NCBI RefSeq assembly: GCF_004331915.1
Contig: NZ_CP036528.1
Coordinates: forward strand, 1,608,515-1,644,679
Reading direction: 5' to 3'
DNA from: Ureibacillus thermophilus
Lineage (GTDB): Bacteria; Bacillota; Bacilli; Bacillales_A; Planococcaceae
DNA: 36,165 nucleotides
Shown here: positions 25,762 to 32,944 of the stretch, piece by piece
Layout of the letters: each line of letters begins with the position of its first letter
Position numbering within the stretch: position 1 is the stretch's first letter
Position numbers and translations under genes: made by a program
The notes under the pieces: model-generated
What the model was told of the DNA's origin: nothing
The model's input: the letters and a program-made list of their open reading frames with translations, nothing else
The model's database searches: none

Positions 25762-25782
25762 TTTTTTATAACATATCAAAAA

Positions 25783-25823
25783 ACATCATTTTCTCTTTGG
25801 AGAAAGTGATGTTTTTTTTTATT
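25783..25823 (+). terminator. Terminator after resC, member of the repeated hairpin family
   Basis: ACATCATTTTCTC / GAGAAAGTGATGT with a short loop (25783-25812), followed by TTTTTTTTT. It differs by two bases from the duplicated hairpin at 2656 and 2870 and, like the latter, is followed by a GTTCCAACCTCTTTT module (25826-25840). Confidence 0.9.
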
Positions 25824-25911
25824 TGTTCCAACCTCTTTTATTAGTCTTTAATTTTTATTCATAAAATTGTACAATGTTTATAGCAGATTATGCAAAGAGA
25901 GGGGTAACATC

Positions 25912-26628
25912 GTGTCTGAAAAAGTTTCTATTTTAGTCGTAGATGATGAAGATCGAATTCGTCGTCTTTTAAAAATGTATTTAGAGCGCGAAGGATACGA
26001 GGTAGATGAGGCTGAGAACGGGGAAGTTGCGTTAAAAAAAGCTTTGGATAAAGATTATCATTGCGTCATTTTAGATATAATGATGCCTGAAAAAGATGGC
26101 TTGCAAGTTTGTGAAGAGTTGAGAGAAAAAAAATCGACGCCAATTATTTTATTAACTGCAAAAGGTGAAGAAGCAAATCGGGTGCAAGGGTTTGAATTAG
26201 GGGCGGATGATTACATTGTTAAACCATTTAGTCCACGTGAGGTAGTTTTGCGCGTGAAAGCGATTTTACGACGTTCCAGCGCGTTGACTCAAATGTCAAG
26301 TACGACTACATCAAGAGATATTGTCGTATTCCCTCATTTAACGATCGATAATGATGCCCATCGAGTAACATGTGATGGACAAGAAGTGAACTTAACACCG
26401 AAAGAATACGAACTTCTTTATTTCTTAGCAAAGTCGCCAGATAAAGTTTTCGATCGCGAACAATTATTAAAAGAAGTATGGCATTATGATTTCTTCGGCG
26501 ATTTGCGCACTGTCGATACCCATATAAAGCGCTTACGTGAAAAATTAAACCGCGTATCGGATAAGGCGGCAAAAATGATTGTAACCGTATGGGGCGTAGG
26601 TTACAAGTTCGAGGTTATCAATGACTAG
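25912..26628 (+). CDS. resD: Response regulator ResD
   Basis: OmpR-family response regulator of 238 residues that activates aerobic and anaerobic respiration genes, including cytochrome maturation. The receiver domain has the acidic pocket VVDDEDRIRR, the phospho-acceptor Asp55 in VILDIMMPEKDG, the switch Thr in LLTAKGEE and Lys in YIVKPFSP. The DNA-binding winged helix contains LTPKEYELLYFLAKSPDKVFDREQLL and TVDTHIKRLREKL. The coding frame is open further upstream, but GTG 25912 follows an AGAGGGG site and aligns with known ResD starts. It overlaps resE by 8 bp. Its own leader has a TACAAT at 25870-25875. Confidence 0.95.
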   Translation: MSEKVSILVVDDEDRIRRLLKMYLEREGYEVDEAENGEVALKKALDKDYHCVILDIMMPEKDGLQVCEELREKKSTPIILLTAKGEEANRVQGFELGADDYIVKPFSPREVVLRVKAILRRSSALTQMSSTTTSRDIVVFPHLTIDNDAHRVTCDGQEVNLTPKEYELLYFLAKSPDKVFDREQLLKEVWHYDFFGDLRTVDTHIKRLREKLNRVSDKAAKMIVTVWGVGYKFEVIND

Positions 26629-28405
26629 AATATGGAATAGTCTTGTCGGGAAGCTATGGGCAACCATATTGCTTCTCGTTTCATTTGTGTTATTTATTTT
26701 TACCGTTGCCATGCTTGAATTTCTTGATGATTTCCACATTAAACAAGCGGAAAGTTCATTAAAACAAGCGGCAACGACCATTTCAAATATTGTTGCCCAT
26801 ACGGATATCGATCAAATCACCGATGATTTATTGCAAGATTTATTAATTGAAGATACCAATGCATTTATCGCCCTAGATGATCATACGGTTATCTCAAGCT
26901 ACCAGTCAGGAAAAAATCAAGAGGAAATCAGAAAAGAGTTGCTGGAATCAAAAGAATTCCAAAACATTTTTAAATCCAATAAACCAATTATTCGACAAAT
27001 GATTTTGCCTTCCCAAACGGATGAAGACAAAATGGAATCGTATTTTGTATTGGGATATCCTTTATCCATTGAGAATGAAGTGCAAGGCGAATTGTTTATT
27101 TATCAAAATCCTTCTGCTTTGCATGAAACGACGGAACAAACAACTAAAATTGTCTTTCTTTCAGCGCTGATTGCTTTTGTGTTAACCACTTTTTTTGCTT
27201 TTTTCTTGTCATCCAAAATTACGCAGCCCCTTCGAAAAATGCGGGAATATGCCTTTGATATTGCAAAAGGAAATTTTGATGAGCGTCTGCCGACAAATCA
27301 GAGCGATGAAATCGGGCAGTTGGCTGTAGCTTTCAATCAAATGGGCCGACAATTAAAACATCATTTAGAAGTAATCAACCAAGAAAAGGAACAGTTATCA
27401 AGCATTCTTACATCCATGACGGATGCTGTGATTACCTTTAATCGGGACAAAACCATCTTGCTGAGCAACCCTCCAGCGGAACGATTGTTGCAGCGCTGGT
27501 TTATCCGGAACGGCATGAATAAAGAACTATTTTTGCCAGATGAATTTTATGCCATGTTGGATCATGTATTAACCTTCGAAGATAAGCTTGAGGAAGATTT
27601 AGAAATTGATGGTTCCTATTATCGCATTACCATCAGTCCATTGAAAAGCAGCAGTCAGGCCATCCGCGGTGCCATAGCGGTTATTCGGGATATGACGGAA
27701 CAGATTAAATTGGATAAATTGCGTTCAGATTTTATTGCCAATGTTTCCCATGAATTAAGAACTCCGATTGCCATGCTGCAAGGGTATTCAGAAGCCATTT
27801 TGGATGGCATTGTCGAGTCGGAAGAAGAACGAAATGAAATGATTCGAATTATATATGATGAATCCCAACGCATGGGTCGTTTAGTGGCTGATTTGCTCGA
27901 TTTGGCGAGAATGGAATCGGGGCATACGACATTAGTGAAAGAGTCTGTACCAATCAATCCGGTGTTTGAACGAATTACCCAAAAGTTCAGCCAAGTAGCG
28001 AAGGAAAACCATGTTCATTTGAATTTCCATACAGAAATGTCGGATGATGCGGTGATTAGCATTGATGAAGACCGCATCGAACAAGTGTTGACAAATTTAA
28101 TTGATAACGCAATCCGGCATACACCTGCAGAGGGCAGTGTCACCGTATCGTTGGAACATGAGTTATCCTATTTGAAAGTTCAAGTATCCGATACGGGAGA
28201 AGGCATTTCAAAAGAAGACTTGCCATTTGTTTTTGAACGATTCTATAAAGCGGATAAGGCAAGAACTCGAAATAAAAAAGTAGGTACGGGGTTAGGACTT
28301 GCCATCGCCAAAAATATTGTAGAAGCGCATAACGGAAATATTCGGGTAGAGAGCGAATTAGGAAAAGGAACAACCTTTACTTTCTACTTGCCATTAAACG
28401 GTTAA
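26621..28405 (+). CDS. resE: Sensor histidine kinase ResE
   Basis: Membrane sensor kinase of 594 residues paired with ResD. Order of parts: first transmembrane helix (about 13-33), an extracytoplasmic sensing domain (about 34-170), second helix (about 172-195, IVFLSALIAFVLTTFFAFFL), HAMP linker (to about 250), a PAS-like domain (about 258-365), the dimerisation helix with phospho-acceptor His377 in NVSHELRTPIAMLQGYSEA, and the ATP-binding domain with N-box LTNLIDNAIRH, G1 DTGEGIS and G2 GTGLGLAIAK. Its start overlaps resD (ATGACTAG), suggesting coupled translation. Confidence 0.95.
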   Translation: MTRIWNSLVGKLWATILLLVSFVLFIFTVAMLEFLDDFHIKQAESSLKQAATTISNIVAHTDIDQITDDLLQDLLIEDTNAFIALDDHTVISSYQSGKNQEEIRKELLESKEFQNIFKSNKPIIRQMILPSQTDEDKMESYFVLGYPLSIENEVQGELFIYQNPSALHETTEQTTKIVFLSALIAFVLTTFFAFFLSSKITQPLRKMREYAFDIAKGNFDERLPTNQSDEIGQLAVAFNQMGRQLKHHLEVINQEKEQLSSILTSMTDAVITFNRDKTILLSNPPAERLLQRWFIRNGMNKELFLPDEFYAMLDHVLTFEDKLEEDLEIDGSYYRITISPLKSSSQAIRGAIAVIRDMTEQIKLDKLRSDFIANVSHELRTPIAMLQGYSEAILDGIVESEEERNEMIRIIYDESQRMGRLVADLLDLARMESGHTTLVKESVPINPVFERITQKFSQVAKENHVHLNFHTEMSDDAVISIDEDRIEQVLTNLIDNAIRHTPAEGSVTVSLEHELSYLKVQVSDTGEGISKEDLPFVFERFYKADKARTRNKKVGTGLGLAIAKNIVEAHNGNIRVESELGKGTTFTFYLPLNG

Positions 28406-28535
28406 GAATTCGTGGCTCTCTAGGTAAAGATGGGACTTGCCATTTTATTGAAGTATGGTACCCTTTTACCTGGAGGGAAGCGGATTCTTTTTCTTTTTTA
28501 TGCAAAAATTTTCTTATGTGGAAACTTTTCTTCTG

Positions 28536-28563
28536 CGTAACATTTTTTATCTTAAAACGACAA
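28536..28563 (+). promoter_or_regulatory. ECF-type (SigX) autoregulatory promoter
   Basis: CGTAAC (28536-28541), 16 bp, CGACAA (28558-28563). This matches the ECF pattern (tGTAAC about 16-17 bp CGAC) that SigX of Bacillus recognises, differing by one base in the first position of the -35. It lies 27 bp before the sigX start, consistent with autoregulation. Confidence 0.65.
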
Positions 28564-28590
28564 AATGAATAAGGATGGAGGTGGCGTGGA

Positions 28591-29124
28591 TTGAAAGAAT
28601 CCATATTCCATCGACTGTATGATTATTATCATCAAGATGTGTTCCAATTTTTAGTATATTTGGTAAAGGATCGATTGGTGGCGGAAGACTTGTCCCATGA
28701 AGTATATGTACGAGTTTTGAAGTCTTATGATCGATTTCAAGGGAAAAGCTCTGAAAAGACGTGGCTTTTTGCCATTGCAAAAAATGTAGCCATTGATTAT
28801 TTTCGGAAAAATTCCGTGCGGGCATCCCGTTCCCTTCAATTTTTTGACTGGGAAAAGGAACAGCTTGTATCTCCAACGAAATCACCGGAAGCCTTTACCG
28901 AACTCAATGATGAACTGAAGCAACTGTTAGAAGCCCTGGAGAAGTGTACAGGGGATCAGCAAATGGTGATTATTTTGCGTTATTTTCAAGAATTATCCAT
29001 TGCAGAGACAGCAGCCGTATTAAATTGGACGGAAGGAAAAGTCAAGACGACTCAATACCGCGCCATAAAGCAATTGCGGGAATTGTTATCACATCATAAG
29101 GAGGCGAAACCACATGAATCATGA
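28591..29124 (+). CDS. sigX: ECF RNA polymerase sigma factor SigX
   Basis: ECF-family sigma factor of 177 residues. Region 2 is seen in LYDYYHQDVFQFLVYLVKDRLVAEDLSHEVYVRVLKSYDRFQG and KTWLFAIAKNVAIDYFRK; region 4 in QQMVIILRYFQELSIAETAAVLNWTEGKVKTTQYRAIKQLRELL. In B. subtilis SigX controls cell-surface charge and envelope genes and sits directly after resE, as here. The start is TTG 28591, placed by a GGAGGTGG site 6 bp upstream. It overlaps the anti-sigma gene by 11 bp. Confidence 0.92.
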   Translation: MKESIFHRLYDYYHQDVFQFLVYLVKDRLVAEDLSHEVYVRVLKSYDRFQGKSSEKTWLFAIAKNVAIDYFRKNSVRASRSLQFFDWEKEQLVSPTKSPEAFTELNDELKQLLEALEKCTGDQQMVIILRYFQELSIAETAAVLNWTEGKVKTTQYRAIKQLRELLSHHKEAKPHES

Positions 29125-30298
29125 ACATTGGGATGAAGAGCGTATAGAAGAACTACTGAAAAAAGTTCCAAAAATTCATGATGCCCGTTCAAAGGAAGAA
29201 GTGTTTGAACGTTTGAAGCAGGACGGGGTATTTGATGAAGTGCCTCCAAACAAAGTTATGAAGAAAAAATCTAAATATATCCCTTGGATCATTGCCGCTT
29301 GTGCCGCATTATTTTTAGCGATTCTCATTCCAACATTCATGAGCCGCTCCATTTCTGAAGAGGCAAAGATTACAAATGATGTAAAGAATGAAGAAATGGA
29401 AAAATTCAATCACTTGGAAGAAGGGCAAGAAGATTCCGTGAATATCATGATGACGGAAGTGGATATGAAAACGGCTGTTTATCCTGAACAATTAGACGGA
29501 AATACCCTTTTTAAAATAGGGCTTGCAAGCGATGATGCAGATAGCATTCCGGTAACGATTTTAATACCTAATGAAAAAATATTAGAAGATTTTGGGAAGG
29601 CAAATCCAACACCAGTAGAAATGTATAATTTGTATGCACCACGTTTAAACGAGAATTTATTAGGATTTGTCGATTATCACCCATATGATGGAAAAATTAT
29701 CGAAAGCAATGGGAAGGTAGTTCATCAATTACCGGAAGACCATCCATATGATGCTAGTGAAGCAACTCTTTCCACCTATTATGCCACTCTAATGGATACA
29801 TTTTCTGATTACCAAGAAATAGAATTTGTCGATGAACAGAATCAGCCGAAGGAAATAGGGAAAGAAAGTTCGCTGCTAATTTCGGATGAAAGAACTCAGC
29901 ACAGCTATTTTAAGTATGTCCAACAGGATGGAGCTGCATTTTTAGCGCCGAATTATAGAGAAACTTTTTCGACGATTGAAGAAGCAATGGAAGCATTAAA
30001 GAGAAGCACGAATGAGGTTTATCAATCGGTTGTATTGCCAAATGTCGATTATACAATAAAGGTTGAGCAGAATATTGTGAAAATCGCTTTTAAAGAACCA
30101 TTGGATTTATTCAATTATAATCAAGTGGAAGCTATGCAGATGATTGAAGGCATGCTCTTGACAGCTGCAGGATTCAACATGGCGGTTCAATTTGAGAATA
30201 TAGTGCAAGCGGAATGGGAAGGATTCGACTTTACAAAACCTTTGCCTATTCCATTGGGACCAAATCAATTGCCGTATACGGTGTTGGAAAATGAGTAA
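29114..30298 (+). CDS. rsiX: Anti-sigma X factor RsiX
   Basis: A 394-residue single-pass membrane protein immediately following sigX. The cytoplasmic N-terminus (HWDEERIEELLKKVPKIHDARSKEEVFERL) is the sigma-binding part and resembles RsiX, a lysine-rich stretch (KKKSKY) precedes one transmembrane helix (about residues 55-75, IPWIIAACAALFLAILIPTF), and about 315 extracytoplasmic residues follow. RsiX holds SigX at the membrane until a signal leads to its release. The 11-bp overlap with sigX supports coupled synthesis. The extracellular domain gives no motif I can name. Confidence 0.85.
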   Translation: MNHEHWDEERIEELLKKVPKIHDARSKEEVFERLKQDGVFDEVPPNKVMKKKSKYIPWIIAACAALFLAILIPTFMSRSISEEAKITNDVKNEEMEKFNHLEEGQEDSVNIMMTEVDMKTAVYPEQLDGNTLFKIGLASDDADSIPVTILIPNEKILEDFGKANPTPVEMYNLYAPRLNENLLGFVDYHPYDGKIIESNGKVVHQLPEDHPYDASEATLSTYYATLMDTFSDYQEIEFVDEQNQPKEIGKESSLLISDERTQHSYFKYVQQDGAAFLAPNYRETFSTIEEAMEALKRSTNEVYQSVVLPNVDYTIKVEQNIVKIAFKEPLDLFNYNQVEAMQMIEGMLLTAAGFNMAVQFENIVQAEWEGFDFTKPLPIPLGPNQLPYTVLENE

Positions 30299-30338
30299 AT
30301 ATCGTAAAATAATATTCTAAATATCTTGAATTAATGAC

Positions 30339-30367
30339 TTTACAAATTTTCATCATTCTCCTATAAT
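30339..30367 (+). promoter_or_regulatory. SigA promoter driving the FMN riboswitch-ribU transcript
   Basis: TTTACA (30339-30344), 17 bp, perfect TATAAT (30362-30367), starting transcription about 18 bp before the riboswitch aptamer. Confidence 0.75.
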
Positions 30368-30390
30368 AAGTGTAAATTAAATAATGATTC

Positions 30391-30518
30391 ATCTTCGGGG
30401 CAGGGTGAAATTCCCGACCGGCGGTGTTAGAACTTGATGTTCTTAAGCCCGCGAGCTCTTTTAGAGCAGGATTTGGTGAGATTCCAAAGCCGACAGTATA
30501 GTCTGGATGGGAGAAGAT
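30391..30518 (+). ncRNA. FMN riboswitch (RFN element)
   Basis: The conserved blocks of the RFN aptamer are present in order: TCGGGGCAGGGTGAAATTCC then CGACCGGCGGT, AGCCCGCGAGC, GATTTGGTGAGATTCC then AAAGCCGACAGT, and AGTCTGGATGGGAGAAG. Binding of FMN shuts down expression, here through the terminator at 30648. The controlled gene is the riboflavin importer ribU. Confidence 0.97.
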
Positions 30519-30647
30519 GGTACGGTCGCTTTTCGTTATGGGCATTTTGCACGTGACTTGTGAAGTGTTGGCTTTTTGTAATTATCCAACACCTAGTTTC
30601 CTATGGTCTTTTTTAGTCATGTGTTGTCTCTAACTGTATCTTTTTCT

Positions 30648-30682
30648 CCCTTATGCAAATTTGCATAAGGGATTTTATTTTT
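30648..30682 (+). terminator. Riboswitch-controlled terminator before ribU
   Basis: CCCTTATGCAA (30648-30658) pairs perfectly with TTGCATAAGGG (30661-30671), then ATTTTATTTTT. It lies 130 nt after the aptamer and 62 nt before ribU, so it is the likely expression platform; an antiterminator would have to form from the 30519-30650 segment. Confidence 0.8.
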
Positions 30683-30743
30683 GACGAAGCCGACTAGTAC
30701 CTTTCTTCTTGCAGATTGAATCAGCAAAGAGGAGAGTGTGCTA

Positions 30744-31325
30744 ATGAAGAAAATGAAAGTGCGATCATTTGTAACAATCGCCATGCTATCAAGTATTTCA
30801 TTCATTTTAATGTTTTTAAACTTCCCATTGCCTTATTTTCCGGTATTTTTAGAAATTGATTTCAGCGACGTTCCTGCATTGCTTGCAGCGATTACAATGG
30901 GACCTGTTGCTGGCATTTTAGTAGAGCTGATTAAAAATATTTTGAATTGGTTGTTTATCGGTGCGCCGACTGGAGTTCCGGTAGGCCACATGGCAAATTT
31001 TGCAACTGGCATCTTGTTTATTTTGCCTGTATATTACATTTATAAAAAATCAAATTCCTTACGAGGTTTAATTTTTGGACTAGTTGCCGGAACCTTTACA
31101 ATGGCGATTGGCATGAGCATCTTGAACTATGTTGCTTTCTTGCCGATGTATACGTATTTCTTAGGTATGGGAAGCTTTGATGTAAAAGAAACGATTGTAC
31201 TCGGTATTTTGCCGTTTAATATTGTGAAAGGCATCTTATTAATGGTGCTAGTATTGATGCTGTTTAGAACGATGAGAACATGGATTGAAAACCAAAGAGC
31301 CCAATACTTATTGCAAAAACAATAA
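30744..31325 (+). CDS. ribU: Riboflavin ECF transporter S component RibU
   Basis: Substrate-binding membrane subunit of an energy-coupling-factor transporter, working with the shared EcfA/A'/T module encoded elsewhere. The 193-residue protein has about six helices; IAMLSSISFILMFLNFPLPYFPVFLEIDFSDVPALLAAITMGPVAGILVELIKNILNWLFIG carries the RibU-typical PxFLxxDFSDVPAL and GPxxGxxVexxKN segments. ATG 30744 lies 9 bp after GGAG at 30731-30734; a GTG at 30738 is too close to that site. The FMN riboswitch upstream independently supports a riboflavin role. Confidence 0.95.
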   Translation: MKKMKVRSFVTIAMLSSISFILMFLNFPLPYFPVFLEIDFSDVPALLAAITMGPVAGILVELIKNILNWLFIGAPTGVPVGHMANFATGILFILPVYYIYKKSNSLRGLIFGLVAGTFTMAIGMSILNYVAFLPMYTYFLGMGSFDVKETIVLGILPFNIVKGILLMVLVLMLFRTMRTWIENQRAQYLLQKQ

Positions 31326-31328
31326 ATC

Positions 31329-31363
31329 AAAAAGGAGTTTGCAAGTTTAGCAAACTCCTTTTT
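31329..31363 (+). terminator. Terminator after ribU
   Basis: AAAAAGGAGTTTGC (31329-31342) pairs perfectly with GCAAACTCCTTTTT (31350-31363) around a 7-nt loop. Confidence 0.93.
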
Positions 31364-31402
31364 CATGTCTTTTGAACATATACTAAGATGAAGGAAGGTG
31401 CT

Positions 31403-32032
31403 ATGAAAAAAGAGAAAATATCTATTTTCTTTTTATTATTAATTGGTTGTACAGGCATTTGGACAATTTATTCTCATTTTTTTAAGGAGGAAAAGAGAGA
31501 AGAGGAGACGATGACGGAAAATGAGTTTATTGATTTTTTATATCAGCATTTAGGAATGGAAGAAATGCACGAATTTGAAGATGACGAGGAGCATTTATTG
31601 GAGACATCCTATCAGCCGATGGATTTAGAGGCTACGGATTTCAAACTCAAAACCATCAATCATGGAACTATAAAGTTGTCGGATTTTAAAGGGAAAAAAA
31701 TCTTGCTGAACTTTTGGACGAGCTGGTGCCCGCCTTGCAAAGAAGAAATGCCACAATTAAACGATTTTTATGTGCAGGAGGCAAAAAAGCTCAATGTAGA
31801 AATATTGGCGGTCAATATTACCGACCAAGAGATTTCCCCTGAAGATGTGAACGATTTTTCTGAAGAATATCAATTGCAGTTTCCTGTTTTGTTGGATGAG
31901 CAAGGAGAAGTTTCAAAACGTTATCAAGTGCTTACGATTCCAACAAGTTTCATCATCAGCGAGGATGGCCGCATTATTGAAAAAATCATTGGCCCCGTTA
32001 CAAAAGATGCGTTATTGGAGAAATTTCCATGA
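31403..32032 (+). CDS. Membrane-anchored TlpA/ResA-like thioredoxin
   Basis: A 209-residue protein with an N-terminal membrane anchor (about residues 6-24, ISIFFLLLIGCTGIWTIYSHFF), an acidic spacer of about 50 residues (KEEKREEETMTENEF ... EFEDDEEHLLE), then a thioredoxin fold with the active site Cys-Pro-Pro-Cys in NFWTSWCPPCKEEMP and the cis-Pro loop in VLTIPTSFII. It is probably an extracytoplasmic thiol-disulfide oxidoreductase like ResA or StoA; CPPC differs from the CEPC of ResA. The substrate is unknown. ATG 31403 follows AAGGAAGG; ATG 31388 lies upstream of that site. It stands between ribU and a small cupin gene. Confidence 0.85.
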   Translation: MKKEKISIFFLLLIGCTGIWTIYSHFFKEEKREEETMTENEFIDFLYQHLGMEEMHEFEDDEEHLLETSYQPMDLEATDFKLKTINHGTIKLSDFKGKKILLNFWTSWCPPCKEEMPQLNDFYVQEAKKLNVEILAVNITDQEISPEDVNDFSEEYQLQFPVLLDEQGEVSKRYQVLTIPTSFIISEDGRIIEKIIGPVTKDALLEKFP

Positions 32033-32077
32033 AGTAAATGTATTATAATGGAAGAAAAGGAATTGGAGGAATCATCT

Positions 32078-32374
32078 ATGCAAGTAATGAATACTCCTTA
32101 TGTATTAAATGAAAAAAATAAACAGGCAGGAAAAGTGTTTGAAACGGCCAAAATGCAAGTGATGAATATTCAATTAAAATCAGGGGAATCCATTCCAAGC
32201 CATTTCGCTGATTGCGATGTGTTGATTGTCGTTCGAAGCGGTGTTGTATCCTTTACAGTGGAAAATGAAACTGTGGAATTGACGAGTGAAACATTATTAC
32301 ACATGGGGCCAAAAGAAATGCACAGCTTGACGGCAAAAGAAGATGCGGACATCGTTGTTGTAAAAATAAAGTAG
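32078..32374 (+). CDS. Small cupin-domain protein
   Basis: A 98-residue single-domain cupin beta-barrel. The segment MNIQLKSGESIPSHFADCDVLIVVRSGVVSFTV corresponds to cupin motif 1, but the usual HxH is reduced to one His followed by Asp/Cys, and motif 2 reads LLHMGPKEMHSLTAKEDADIVVV with one or two His. A metal site may therefore be incomplete. GGAGGA at 32065-32070 sets ATG 32078; the frame is open to 32048. Function cannot be told. It is followed by the repeat cluster. Confidence 0.75.
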   Translation: MQVMNTPYVLNEKNKQAGKVFETAKMQVMNIQLKSGESIPSHFADCDVLIVVRSGVVSFTVENETVELTSETLLHMGPKEMHSLTAKEDADIVVVKIK

Positions 32375-32380
32375 AATAGA

Positions 32381-32430
32381 AAAGAGGTTGGGACAAATCT
32401 AAAAAAGGGGCTGGGACAAAAGATAAAAAA
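32381..32430 (+). repeat. Two tandem 'GAGG(T/C)TGGGACAAA' modules
   Basis: GAGGTTGGGACAAATCTAAAAAA (from 32381) and GGGGCTGGGACAAAAGATAAAAAA (from about 32407) are two copies of the module that begins the GC-rich repeats and accompanies the repeated hairpin terminators. They lie between the cupin stop codon and a hairpin terminator. Confidence 0.7.
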
Positions 32431-32466
32431 CACCATTTTCTCCCGGGAGAAAATGGTGTTTTTTTG
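32430..32466 (+). terminator. Perfect 30-bp palindromic terminator after the cupin gene
   Basis: ACACCATTTTCTCCC / GGGAGAAAATGGTGT (32430-32459), a perfect palindrome, followed by TTTTTT and preceded by AAAAAA, so it works in both directions. It belongs to the same hairpin family as 2656, 2870 and 25783, with compensating changes on both arms. Confidence 0.9.
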
Positions 32467-32664
32467 ATAATTGAAGAAAATTGATTTCCGTTCCGGGGAC
32501 GCTTTCCGCGGGCCCGGCTCGAGCCTCCTCGGAGCTCAATTCTTCGCTCCTGCGGGGTCTCGAGACTCGGGCTGTTCCCGCAGGAGTCGCCCCGTCACTC
32601 CAATCAATTTTTTACAAAAAATCTTTTTGCAGCTCGTTCACTTTATTAGTTATGTCCCAGCCTC
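32467..32664 (-). repeat. GC-rich intergenic repeat, copy B (variant)
   Basis: Read on the minus strand it starts GAGGCTGGGACATAA and ends GCGGGCCCGCGGAAAGCG-TCCCCGGAACGG-AAATCAATTTT-like sequence, sharing both ends with copies A and C but with a different centre: CGACTCCTGCGGGAA and CCCCGCAGGAG form an inverted repeat. Frames across it are low-quality and are not called as genes. Confidence 0.8.
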
Positions 32665-32673
32665 TTTTTGATA

Positions 32674-32928
32674 TGTTATTAAAATTGATTTCCGTTCCGG
32701 GGACGCTTTCCGCAGGCCCTCCTCTGATTCATTCCTTCGCTCCTCGTGGTCTCGAGAGGGCTCGTCGCAGGAAAGCTTTGAATTTACTTCCTTGAGCTTG
32801 CTCCGCTTTGCGACTAAGCGTGCGCGACAGAAACTCGCCCCGTCACTTCAATCAATTTTTCGTTAGTTCAATTTTTTATCAACACTCTTTCAACTGCCCC
32901 TTTCATTTTTTGTTTATGTCCCAGCCTC
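32674..32928 (-). repeat. GC-rich intergenic repeat, copy C
   Basis: The minus-strand sequence starts GAGGCTGGGACATAA at 32928 and ends at TTTTAATAACA near 32674. It matches 2381-2645 at about 95% over the first 210 bases and differs mainly by lacking about 14 bp (TGCTCGAGCCGGGC) near the end. With copy A it forms a long inverted repeat enclosing 30 kb. Confidence 0.85.
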
Positions 32929-32944
32929 TTTTTTTAAAATCCAT

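Noticed and set aside
28411-28470. Long-range hairpin AGGTAAA...TTTACCT after resE as a terminator
   Set aside because: The 7-bp stem encloses a loop of about 35 nt and no clean T-run follows; too weak to call.
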